Assembly (NCBI GenBank): GCA_022824265.1
Contig: JAJEAG010000036.1
Span: 62,001-126,000 of the forward strand
Direction of reading: 5' to 3'
Source of the DNA: Candidatus Poribacteria bacterium
GTDB lineage: Bacteria > Poribacteria > WGA-4E > WGA-3G
Length of the DNA stretch: 64,000 nucleotides
The notes under the pieces were generated by a model. It worked only from the letters and a program-made list of their open reading frames with translations. It made no database searches and was not told the DNA's origin. Shown here piece by piece: positions 1 to 7,768 of this stretch. The translations under genes and the position numbers were made by a program. Each line of letters begins with the position of its first letter. The stretch's first letter is position 1.

Positions 1-125
1 AGGTTCGTGCTATTCCATCAACTTTTCTGATAGATGGTGACGGAGTTATCCGTAAAACGAATCTCCGAGGAAGTGCGCTTGAATCCGCTGTTGCTCAACT
101 TGTACAAGAAAATATGTCGCGTTAG
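1..125 (+). CDS. C-terminal fragment of a TlpA/thioredoxin-like protein (partial)
   Basis: An open frame enters from the left edge (first full codon at base 3) and stops at the TAG ending at 125. The 40 visible residues (VRAIPSTFLIDGDGVIRK...) closely match the end of both thioredoxin domains of the next gene, including the cis-proline strand (AIP) and the FLIDG-x-G strand. It is therefore the tail of a TlpA/ResA-like thiol-disulfide protein and a paralogue of its neighbour. The active-site part lies outside the window, so its redox status cannot be judged. Confidence 0.8.
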   Translation, partial: VRAIPSTFLIDGDGVIRKTNLRGSALESAVAQLVQENMSR

Positions 126-211
126 AATCAATAATATCAATGGGCGGGTCAAGGAATCCGCCCAATCACCAATCATTTACTTACGGTTACATCACACGAA
201 AGGAGGAAACT

Positions 212-2524
212 ATGTTCATCCAGAATAAAACACATTTCTCTATTCGCAGTATAGGTATTCTCACAATTGTTGTGTTAATCAGTTTTTGTTCATATCTCGC
301 TGCTGAAGACACACCACAAACAACTCCAAATCTAAGTCCAGCAGAAATTGGATCCAAATACCAAGAAATCAAAGCAATTTATAAAAAAATAACCAACCAG
401 ACTACGCAAGCAAGATTAGAACAGTTAGTCGAAATGTCCTCGGAATTTGTCACATCATTTCCTGAATACAAACGTATAGACGAAGTATATTACTATCTTG
501 GCAACACATTAGTCCGTTTAAAGCGTGTGGAAGAGGGGATTACAGTTTTTGAAAAACTTATTGACGAACATCCTGAAGCACGTTATGTTCAACCAAGCCT
601 GTTGGAATTAGGTATGGCTTACGATAGCCTCTCCAACCATGACAAAGCAGATGAAATCTACACTAAACTGATAGAACACCCAAAATTCGAGGAAAAATCA
701 TACGCGAAACTTGCTAAAAAGATTCTTGAACAAGATAAATCTGAACGGAAAGGTATAATATCCAATCGCGCCGCAGCAAGCACCCCCAGACCAAGTGAGT
801 GGGTGGGTAAACCTGCACCAGAATTTCAGGTTAAAGACCTGAAAGGTGAAGAACTTACATTGGAGAAATATCGTGGACAAGTTGTACTGCTCGATTTCTG
901 GGCAACATGGTGTGGACCTTGCATTAATGAATTGCCGAATGTTAAGAAAACATACCAAGAATACAAGGATAAGAAATTCCAAATTATCGGGATAAGTTTG
1001 GACAGGTCTCAACAACCGCTTGAAGCATTCGTTAAGAAAGAAGAACTTGGATGGGTTCACCACTGGGATCAAGGTGGAAAGATAGCGAATCAATACGGGG
1101 TTACCGGAATTCCATCTATGTTTCTACTTGACGGTGAAGGTGTAATTCGTAAGACAAATCTACGTGGACGTGCCCTTGAAACCTCCGTTGCCGAATTGGT
1201 AAAGGAAAATCTAACGAAACCAGCAAAGTCCCCTACAAAAACCGATACACTCGAGTCCGATTCTAAACCGAAATCCATTCCCGCAACAAAACTCATTAAA
1301 CCGAAACCTGCCCTACAAAATGAAGCACCTTCACCTATCGCTACAAAAGTAAGTGATTGGATTGGAAAACCTGCACCTGATTTTAAGGTGACAGATGTGA
1401 AGGGAGATGAACTTTCTCTGGAAGATTATCGTGGACAGGTTGTGCTGCTTGATTTCTGGGCAACGTGGTGTGGTCCTTGCATCAAAGAGATGCCGAAACT
1501 TAAGAAAACTTTTGAAAAATACAAAGATCAGAACTTTCAAATAATCGGCATTAGTCTGGATAGGTCAAAACCACCACTTGAGGCATATATTGAGAAAGAA
1601 GAACTTGCATGGGAACACTATTGGGATCAAGATCGGAAGGTGAGAGAACAATACGGTGTTCGGGCAATACCCACAGCATTTCTGATAGATGGAGAAGGAA
1701 TTATCCGAAAGGCAAGCCTTGGTGGTTTTGATGTTGAATCTGCAGTTGCTGAATTAGTGAAGGAAAATCATGAAAAAACTGATAAGCCTACGGAACCTAC
1801 AAAAACTCCCACCGACTCACCTGAAATAGTGCAAAATGCAGAACTGACAATCAAAGAGATAATTGACGCAGCTGTTGAAGCACACGGTGGACTTGAAAAA
1901 CTACAATCCGTAAAAAACATTGTGATAGAATCACAGAGTTTTGAATATCTCCCCAATGGCATCGTGCAAGATGAGGGACGGAGTAAAACATATTATTTGC
2001 CTGATAAATTCCGATCCGATTGGGACACAGATAGCGGCAACGATAGTATTATCTATGATGGTGATTCCTTGTTTCAGTTAACAAACGGAAAAAATAACGA
2101 AATACCAGTTGACAAGGTTATGTCTACTATTCTTTTCTTCAAAGATAGCCTTTTCCGTGAACCGATCTGGCTTTTGACAAATCTTGCGCAGAACAAAATT
2201 CCAGTTGAATATGCGGGTACAGCAGATATAAAAGGTGATACAGCATCTATCCTTTTAATTACGCAGCCTTCTGGAAGAAAACTAAAAGCCTTCTTTAGTG
2301 AAAAGACCAGTCTTTTAGTCAAATACATTCATTATTATGAAATTGCAGAAGATAATGAAACAGTAGAAGTCTCTTTGGATGAATATCGTGATGTTGATGG
2401 TATTCATATAGCACACCACCGCACCACAAAAAACGGTGAAGTTCGCCAAGTTTTGATTACCGACATAAAGTTGAATGCTGAAATTGACGCAGCACTGTTT
2501 AGTCCGGACAAAATAAACGAGTAG
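212..2524 (+). CDS. Secreted protein with two TlpA-like thioredoxin domains and a LolA-like C-terminal domain
   Basis: The 770-residue protein starts at ATG 212 behind AAAGGAGGAAAC; an upstream in-frame start at 140 lacks a ribosome site. A signal peptide (hydrophobic core about residues 12-27, ending near AAED) sends it across the membrane. Residues about 60-165 look like a TPR-type helical region. Two near-identical thioredoxin domains follow, each with WATWCGPC (Cys234/Cys237 and Cys420/Cys423) and a cis-Pro (GIPS, AIPT), so both should be redox active in thiol-disulfide exchange outside the cytoplasm. Residues about 550-770 (HGGLEKLQSVKNI..., DGDSLFQL) resemble beta-rich LolA/DUF4292-like lipoprotein-binding folds; this is a weaker call. 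The two thioredoxin domains and the preceding partial gene point to serial duplication. The substrate is unknown. Confidence 0.85.
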   Translation: MFIQNKTHFSIRSIGILTIVVLISFCSYLAAEDTPQTTPNLSPAEIGSKYQEIKAIYKKITNQTTQARLEQLVEMSSEFVTSFPEYKRIDEVYYYLGNTLVRLKRVEEGITVFEKLIDEHPEARYVQPSLLELGMAYDSLSNHDKADEIYTKLIEHPKFEEKSYAKLAKKILEQDKSERKGIISNRAAASTPRPSEWVGKPAPEFQVKDLKGEELTLEKYRGQVVLLDFWATWCGPCINELPNVKKTYQEYKDKKFQIIGISLDRSQQPLEAFVKKEELGWVHHWDQGGKIANQYGVTGIPSMFLLDGEGVIRKTNLRGRALETSVAELVKENLTKPAKSPTKTDTLESDSKPKSIPATKLIKPKPALQNEAPSPIATKVSDWIGKPAPDFKVTDVKGDELSLEDYRGQVVLLDFWATWCGPCIKEMPKLKKTFEKYKDQNFQIIGISLDRSKPPLEAYIEKEELAWEHYWDQDRKVREQYGVRAIPTAFLIDGEGIIRKASLGGFDVESAVAELVKENHEKTDKPTEPTKTPTDSPEIVQNAELTIKEIIDAAVEAHGGLEKLQSVKNIVIESQSFEYLPNGIVQDEGRSKTYYLPDKFRSDWDTDSGNDSIIYDGDSLFQLTNGKNNEIPVDKVMSTILFFKDSLFREPIWLLTNLAQNKIPVEYAGTADIKGDTASILLITQPSGRKLKAFFSEKTSLLVKYIHYYEIAEDNETVEVSLDEYRDVDGIHIAHHRTTKNGEVRQVLITDIKLNAEIDAALFSPDKINE

Positions 2525-2582
2525 TCGTATTTTTTAGAAGAAGTTGACTCTTAATTTACTGAATACAAGGAGAATCATAGAT

Positions 2583-3338
2583 ATGACCCGTTTAAGCTTG
2601 ATTTTACTGATAGTCGTCTATATGTGTATGTCAGTTAGCATCGTCATAGCACAAGAAGAGGATGCCGTTGGTGGTGCGACGGTAAAAGGGGAAGTTATTG
2701 ATACATCCGCTCAACAGAATCCGATAGCAGGAGTCACCGTTACAATTGTTAATTCGGCTACCGGTAAAGAATATACCGTCAAAACGGATAAAAATGGGGC
2801 TTATGAAAAGAAAGGATTACCCGCCGGTCGCTATATGATTGGTGTTTCAAAACCAGGATATAGTGAACGAGTCGGTAGACCAAAGGTCGTTGCAGCAGGT
2901 GGTGAGGTCTTTGATAAAATAAAGATGAGAAAAAAAGGTATTGCCGCAGTTGATGCCGCACAAGAGGACATCGTTGGTGGTGCGACGATAAAAGGAGAAG
3001 TAATTGATTTATCTCCTGAACAGAGACCGATAGCAGGAGTTACCGTGAAAATTGTTAATGCTGCTACCGGTAAAGAACATACCGTCAAAACGGATAAAAA
3101 TGGGGCTTATGAAAAGAAAGGACTACCTGCTGGTCGCTATACGATTAGTGTTTCAAAACCAGGATATGGTGAACGAGTCGGTAAATCTAAGGTTGTTGCA
3201 GATGGTGGTGAAATATTTGATAGAATAAAAATGAGAAAAAAAGAGAATATTTTCACCTTTTTAATGGATACGTTTGGGTTTCTATTGCTTTCACTTTTCA
3301 TAGTTTTTATTCTCATTTTTACTGGTGCGGAATTGTAG
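2583..3338 (+). CDS. Membrane-anchored protein with two carboxypeptidase-regulatory-like domains
   Basis: The start chosen is ATG 2583 behind AAGGAG, giving 251 residues; a TTG at 2544 has no ribosome site. An N-terminal signal peptide ends near VIAQEE. Two almost identical ~95-residue repeats follow (about residues 30-120 and 128-220). Each has the pattern ATVKGEVID-x5-NPIAGVTV and KTDKNGAYEKKGLPAGRY, typical of the beta-sandwich CarboxypepD_reg/prealbumin-like fold. A C-terminal hydrophobic helix (about 228-250) would anchor the protein in a membrane. It has no catalytic motif and is probably structural or binding. It is the first of three tandem paralogues. Confidence 0.8.
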   Translation: MTRLSLILLIVVYMCMSVSIVIAQEEDAVGGATVKGEVIDTSAQQNPIAGVTVTIVNSATGKEYTVKTDKNGAYEKKGLPAGRYMIGVSKPGYSERVGRPKVVAAGGEVFDKIKMRKKGIAAVDAAQEDIVGGATIKGEVIDLSPEQRPIAGVTVKIVNAATGKEHTVKTDKNGAYEKKGLPAGRYTISVSKPGYGERVGKSKVVADGGEIFDRIKMRKKENIFTFLMDTFGFLLLSLFIVFILIFTGAEL

Positions 3339-3359
3339 TTTCTGAACCGGATAAAAAAG

Positions 3360-3854
3360 ATGCCTCATAAAAAACTCTCTTTAACAATACTTGTATGCAT
3401 AATCATTCCTATTAGTATTTGCACTTCATTCGGACAAAATGCTGTTCAGGACAGTAGTGGGGCAACGATTAAAGGTGAAGTTATTGATGCAACACCAGAA
3501 CAGAATCCAATTGTAGGAGTTACTGTTAAAATCGTTAATTCGGCTGACGGTCAAGAATATATTGTCACAACGGATAAAGACGGTGTTTACGAGAAGACAG
3601 GGTTGCCTGCTGGTCGCTATGCGATTAGTGTTTCTAAAGCTGGTTATGGGGACCGGTTTGGGAAATCAGAGATTGTTGCAGCAGGTGGAGAAATCTTTAA
3701 TAGAATCAAGATGAGAAAACAAAGAAAACAAAAGAGTTTCTTCACTTATTTCTTTGAATTTAACGGTTTTCTCATTATTGTACTTACCTTTTATCTTATA
3801 CTTTACACTATAGGAATCGGCTACTTAATTTTCTACTTCATATCAAAGATATAG
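3360..3854 (+). CDS. Membrane-anchored protein with one carboxypeptidase-regulatory-like domain
   Basis: This 164-residue paralogue of the preceding gene, 21 bases downstream, carries only one beta-sandwich repeat (ATIKGEVIDATPEQNPIVGVTV ... TTDKDGVYEKTGLPAGRY). A signal peptide (IPISICTSFGQ) precedes the domain and a C-terminal membrane helix (about residues 130-160) follows it. The ribosome site is weak (a purine run AAAAAAG before ATG 3360), which suggests translational coupling to the upstream gene. No enzymatic residues are visible. The function is unknown beyond a small surface or periplasmic binding/structural domain. Confidence 0.75.
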   Translation: MPHKKLSLTILVCIIIPISICTSFGQNAVQDSSGATIKGEVIDATPEQNPIVGVTVKIVNSADGQEYIVTTDKDGVYEKTGLPAGRYAISVSKAGYGDRFGKSEIVAAGGEIFNRIKMRKQRKQKSFFTYFFEFNGFLIIVLTFYLILYTIGIGYLIFYFISKI

Positions 3855-3920
3855 CGGTGTACATAATAAACTTTATTCTCCGAGATAATCTCGTCAGGTG
3901 ATAATCAGAAGGAGTAAATA

Positions 3921-4394
3921 ATGACACGATTAAATTTACTTATGATGTTTGTTATGTGTATGAGTTCTTATTTTTGTATCAGTTCTGCAAACGAATTAGA
4001 TCCTGATTATGATGTTAGTGCAACGATCCGAGGAGAAATTGTTGATACCACACCAGAACAAAATCCAATTGAGGGAGTCACTGTTAAAATCGTTAATTCG
4101 GCTGACGGTCAAGAATATATTGTCACAACGGATAAAGATGGTGTTTATGAGAAAAAAGGGCTTCATGGTGGTCGCTATATAATTTATGCTCATAAGAAAG
4201 GATACGGAGACAGAATTAGCAAATCTAAGGTTGTCGCATACGGTGGTGAAATGTTTGACAGAATCAAAATGCGTAAAAAAGATAACATATTAACGCTTTT
4301 CATGGGTCAGGTTTTCACTTGGCAACTTGTTGTCGGATTTGCCTTAGGGTTTCTTGTCGCTTTAATTATGGGTTCTGGTAGGTCACGTGTTTGA
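3921..4394 (+). CDS. Membrane-anchored protein with one carboxypeptidase-regulatory-like domain
   Basis: Third tandem paralogue, 157 residues, with a good ribosome site (AAGGAGTAAATA before ATG 3921). It has a signal peptide, one beta-sandwich domain (ATIRGEIVDTTPEQNPIEGVTV, TTDKDGVYEKKGLHGGRY) and a C-terminal hydrophobic helix (about residues 132-150) ending in a short positively charged tail. The stretch VKIVNSADGQEYIVTTDKDG is shared exactly with the previous gene, so duplication or gene conversion is recent. Its function is unknown. Confidence 0.78.
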   Translation: MTRLNLLMMFVMCMSSYFCISSANELDPDYDVSATIRGEIVDTTPEQNPIEGVTVKIVNSADGQEYIVTTDKDGVYEKKGLHGGRYIIYAHKKGYGDRISKSKVVAYGGEMFDRIKMRKKDNILTLFMGQVFTWQLVVGFALGFLVALIMGSGRSRV

Positions 4395-4403
4395 GGATAA
4401 CTT

Positions 4404-5492
4404 ATGGCGCACGTCAATTTGAAAGATGTCACAAAAATATACGACGGTGATGTTCTTGCAGTTGAAAAAGCAAACTTTCAGATTTCGGATGAGTCGTTTA
4501 CTGTCCTTGTCGGACCGTCGGGGTGCGGTAAATCAACAATCCTGCGGATGATCGCTGGATTGGAAGAGATAACTGAGGGTGACATATACATTGACGAAGA
4601 GCGTATTAACGACATCCCACCGAAGGATAGAGACATCGCCATGGTTTTCCAAAACTACGCGCTTTATCCACACATGACGGTGTATAAGAACATGGCATTC
4701 GGATTGAAATTGCGTAAGTATCCGAAACAGGAAATTGACCAACGCGTCAACGAAGCAGCAGACATTCTCAATATTTCCCATCTACTGAACCGCAAACCGA
4801 AACATCTCTCTGGTGGTGAACGTCAGCGTGTTGCAGTCGGTAGAGCAATTGTTCGTCAACCGAAGGTGTTCCTGTTTGATGAACCGTTGAGCAACCTTGA
4901 TGCGAAACTACGTGTGCAAATGCGAATGGAAATCAGTCGTCTCCATGACCGACTCAACGCAACGATTGTCTATGTTACGCACGATCAAGTTGAAGCCATG
5001 ACGATGGGGGATCAGATCATTGTTCTCAATGAGGGGAAAATCCAACAAATTGCTGATCCGGGGACCCTCTATCACAAACCTGCAAACCAATTTGTCGGAG
5101 GGTTTATCGGAACACCACCAATGAACTTTATAGATACACACATTGAAAATGACAACGGCACACCAAAACTACAGTTTGAAGACTATTCCATTGAACTGAA
5201 TTCAGATTTACAGACAGTCCTCAATGATCTTTCGGGAGGTTCTGTGACACTTGGTATCCGTCCGGAGGATATTCATGTCGGTGAGAATGGGAAAAATCAG
5301 GTTTTAACTCAGGTAGAATTGGTTGAACCGCTTGGAAACCACGCGCTACTGTATCTGCGAACAGAGAAAAACAACTTTGTTGCACAATCCAGCCTGGTCA
5401 ATTTACCGCAGCACAACACACCGCTGACAGTCAGTTTTGACATTGACAAAGCACACCTATTCCATCCAGAAACAGGTGATTTGTTGATATAA
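4404..5492 (+). CDS. MalK/UgpC-type ABC transporter ATP-binding protein
   Basis: The 362-residue ATPase of a carbohydrate-importer type ABC transporter. Walker A (GPSGCGKST) begins at residue 37, the signature LSGGERQ at 135 and Walker B (VFLFDEP) near 155. The H-loop follows (YVTHDQ). The length and the C-terminal regulatory domain (from about residue 240, with LGIRPEDI) match the MalK/UgpC/MsmK family, which energises uptake of sugars, glycerol-3-phosphate and related solutes. No permease or binding-protein gene is adjacent, so it may serve several transporters as MsmK does. It starts 9 bases after the previous stop. Confidence 0.92.
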   Translation: MAHVNLKDVTKIYDGDVLAVEKANFQISDESFTVLVGPSGCGKSTILRMIAGLEEITEGDIYIDEERINDIPPKDRDIAMVFQNYALYPHMTVYKNMAFGLKLRKYPKQEIDQRVNEAADILNISHLLNRKPKHLSGGERQRVAVGRAIVRQPKVFLFDEPLSNLDAKLRVQMRMEISRLHDRLNATIVYVTHDQVEAMTMGDQIIVLNEGKIQQIADPGTLYHKPANQFVGGFIGTPPMNFIDTHIENDNGTPKLQFEDYSIELNSDLQTVLNDLSGGSVTLGIRPEDIHVGENGKNQVLTQVELVEPLGNHALLYLRTEKNNFVAQSSLVNLPQHNTPLTVSFDIDKAHLFHPETGDLLI

Positions 5493-5498
5493 TACAAT

Positions 5499-6521
5499 TC
5501 ACAAGAGTGCTTGTATTTGCTGCCACGTCTCCGCATCTATCGGAATTCCGTCCCGTTCACGTTTGCGTTGTTCATCCCAACCACGTTCCCCAGGCATCTG
5601 AATCTTATCAATACCAGCAGCACGTTTTGCTGACTTGAGATATTCTATGAAACGTTCTATCTCAGCACTGAAACCCGGAAACCCTCTAAAACTTGCGACG
5701 TTAATCACAATGACAAACAACCCGTTACCAACACGTGCGTCATCACTATGACTGCACCCCGCGCCTGTCAACGCCCCTGAAAGAATATCTACTATTACAC
5801 TGAGTCCAAAACCTTTGTGTGCTGCAATCCCACCGAATGGAAGTAGTGCGGCAGGTGGTTCACTGTAGAAATCCTCTGCATCAGTCGTTGACTTACCGTC
5901 GGTGTTGATAAGCCATCCTTGTGGAAGTGTTTCGTTCCGATGCTGTTTGACACGAATTTTCCCTGACGCGACAACACTTGTGGACATATCCAATACAATC
6001 GGATCTTGTCCTTCAATCGGTACTGCACATGCAATAGGATTGGTTGATAGCCTTCCTTCACTCCCACCGTGCGGTGCGACACATGTGCCTCCTCCATGAT
6101 CATTTGCCATGAGCAACGCAATCATCTCATTTTCTGCAGTGATGCACGCATATCCACCTAATCTACCGACCTCATTGCATCGCGACACAGCAACAGAACT
6201 GATATCCGTCAGTCTTGCCTTCTGGATTGCTAATTCAACGGCACGTGTGGCAATAACGGGACCGAAACCCCAATTGCCATCTAATATCGCTATGGATGCT
6301 GATTCGTGTATCGTTTCTGTTGGAGCGTTAGGTTGGATGAGTCCGTCTTTAAGTTCACGCACATATTTTGATAGATGGATAACACCGTGTGAATCGTGTC
6401 CAACACAATTCGCATCTACCATAGAACGAGTTACGATTTCTGCTTCAGATGGTGAAACATTCAGTTTTTGGAATACATTTAGACAGATAGTAGTGAGTTC
6501 TTCTGCTGTGACATTCGGCAT
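5499..6521 (-). CDS. Ldh-family (malate/L-lactate/ureidoglycolate-type) NAD(P)-dependent dehydrogenase
   Basis: The 340-residue protein has the hallmark N-terminal GHDSHG segment (VGHDSHGVIHLSKYV), which carries the catalytic His of the malate/L-lactate dehydrogenase family. It also has the nucleotide-binding region around STNPIACAVPIEGQDPIVLDMSTS and the C-terminal HKGFGLS motif. These enzymes oxidise 2-hydroxy acids or related substrates with NAD(P) and differ from the Rossmann-fold LDH/MDH family. The exact substrate cannot be told from sequence. The epimerase gene lies directly upstream on the same strand (38-base gap), so the two may be co-transcribed. Confidence 0.88.
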   Translation of the reverse strand: MPNVTAEELTTICLNVFQKLNVSPSEAEIVTRSMVDANCVGHDSHGVIHLSKYVRELKDGLIQPNAPTETIHESASIAILDGNWGFGPVIATRAVELAIQKARLTDISSVAVSRCNEVGRLGGYACITAENEMIALLMANDHGGGTCVAPHGGSEGRLSTNPIACAVPIEGQDPIVLDMSTSVVASGKIRVKQHRNETLPQGWLINTDGKSTTDAEDFYSEPPAALLPFGGIAAHKGFGLSVIVDILSGALTGAGCSHSDDARVGNGLFVIVINVASFRGFPGFSAEIERFIEYLKSAKRAAGIDKIQMPGERGWDEQRKRERDGIPIDAETWQQIQALL

Positions 6522-6559
6522 TACGGCGGTCCTTTTGTGAATGTCAATATAAGGCGAAA

Positions 6560-7387
6560 TCAGACATCTTCTGTTTCATTAAGGATTTCAGCAATTCGTT
6601 TAGCAAAACGGTATGCACTGTTGTCTTCCGGTTCGTAACCGATCACCTTCCGAGCATTAGTGATACTCCAGAATTTATGTGAGTTGTCGCTGATACCGTA
6701 GAAGATCTGGAACGGGATGCCGTTTTCATCTTCTATATTTTCTGTTTCAATGCTCTTGACAAAGAGTTGTACTTGATCTCTAACGCTCAAGTATGCGCCA
6801 AGTGCGCGGTGCATCTTATGATAATTATCCGCAGTGATGTCATTTAAATCCGTCTCTCGCGGTGCACCGATACGTATTTGGACATTCTGTAACTTTTTAT
6901 TCTTTCTAAATCCTGTCGCAAAGACAAAACCGAGATGTTCATAAGACTCTTTTGCCCACCCGTAGAAGTTATCTGACAGGGGACGCATATCTGGTGTTAC
7001 GAAGTCCCATTTACCTGTCCAGATGAGTTTTTCATAATAATCTGCGGCGTGATTGGAACTACAGACGACAACGCGTCTCACATCCGTTTCCCAACTGGTA
7101 TGGTAGACGTTGTATGCCATCTGAATGTTGTTGAGTTCGTTTTCAAATCCGCCACCTTGAAATGCACAGTGGACGACTGCATCAACCCCTTCAAAATAGT
7201 GTTTATATACTTCTCGGTCAGGGTTGCTAACGTCAACGACTTGAAGACCTTCCACCTCTTCACCTTGTCGATTTGTGGTTCTCACGTCAAGAAGAACGAG
7301 ATCGTAACGTTCACGGAATGCTGGTAGCATCCGACCTGCAATATATCCTGCTGCGCCTGTGATGAGGACTTTTCTGCGATTTGGCAT
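6560..7387 (-). CDS. NAD-dependent epimerase/dehydratase (extended SDR)
   Basis: A start at 7387 gives 275 residues and places the Rossmann motif ITGAAGYIAG at residues 9-18. It is preceded by AAAAGGAAATTTG. A longer frame to 7453 would add a tail reading through repeat DNA and is rejected. Typical SDR features follow: LLDVRT (coenzyme acidic residue), VVDVSNPDREVY, VVVCSSNHAAD (active-site Ser region) and YGWAKESYE (catalytic Tyr-x3-Lys). Sugar-nucleotide or uronate dehydrogenase-type chemistry is plausible, but the substrate is not assignable. It probably forms a two-gene unit with the Ldh-family gene. Confidence 0.88.
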   Translation of the reverse strand: MPNRRKVLITGAAGYIAGRMLPAFRERYDLVLLDVRTTNRQGEEVEGLQVVDVSNPDREVYKHYFEGVDAVVHCAFQGGGFENELNNIQMAYNVYHTSWETDVRRVVVCSSNHAADYYEKLIWTGKWDFVTPDMRPLSDNFYGWAKESYEHLGFVFATGFRKNKKLQNVQIRIGAPRETDLNDITADNYHKMHRALGAYLSVRDQVQLFVKSIETENIEDENGIPFQIFYGISDNSHKFWSITNARKVIGYEPEDNSAYRFAKRIAEILNETEDV

Positions 7388-7434
7388 CAAATTTCCTTTT
7401 ATGGTAGATTTTGAGATAATTCCACACCTGCTCT

Positions 7435-7750
7435 GGTGCGGTTGGGAAACCACCGCACCAGAAGCGTCAATTTAGTGCGTAACTTTAGTGCATCTGATAC
7501 ACCTTTCGCCCCTCTGGGGCTTGCTGTTAGTAGGATTAACGTTTACTATACACCTATCGCCTCTCCGAGGCTTTAGCAAAGCATATCTCAGCACCAGCGG
7601 TGCGGAAGGTGTGTAGAACCTAATACAACAAAAACCAAAGCACCAGCGGTACGAAAGGTGTGTTGTCTAAAATTGGTCGGACAAGGAGCTACCACATGAA
7701 ACTTGTTATTAAATTGACGCTTATGGTGTGGTTAGGAAACTGCACCTACC
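7435..7750. repeat. Composite repeat flanked by inverted REP-like hairpins
   Basis: The intergenic region between the epimerase and the 559-residue gene is bounded by two inverted copies of a REP-like unit. The left copy is a GGTGCGG...CCGCACC hairpin (7435-7459) followed by AAGCGTCAATTTA. The right copy is the reverse, AAATTGACGCTTATGG followed by a GTGTGGTTAGGAAACTGCACC hairpin (7711-7750). Inside lies a four-copy 24-bp array (listed separately). The same flank arrangement recurs at 41433-41810. No gene is visible inside. Confidence 0.65.
7499..7663. repeat. Four 24-bp imperfect repeats, two forward and two inverted
   Basis: Forward copies begin ACACCT(T/A)TCGCC at 7499-7522 and 7550-7573. 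Inverted copies begin GCACCAGCGGT at 7591-7614 and 7640-7663; their reverse complement reads ACAC-ACCTT..GC. The head-to-head order could fold into a long cruciform or RNA hairpin. Its function is unknown. Confidence 0.6.
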
Positions 7751-7768
7751 GTAGATCAAAAGTGTATA

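Noticed and set aside
7499-7663. Short CRISPR array
   Set aside because: Only four imperfect copies in two orientations, variable spacing and no cas gene.
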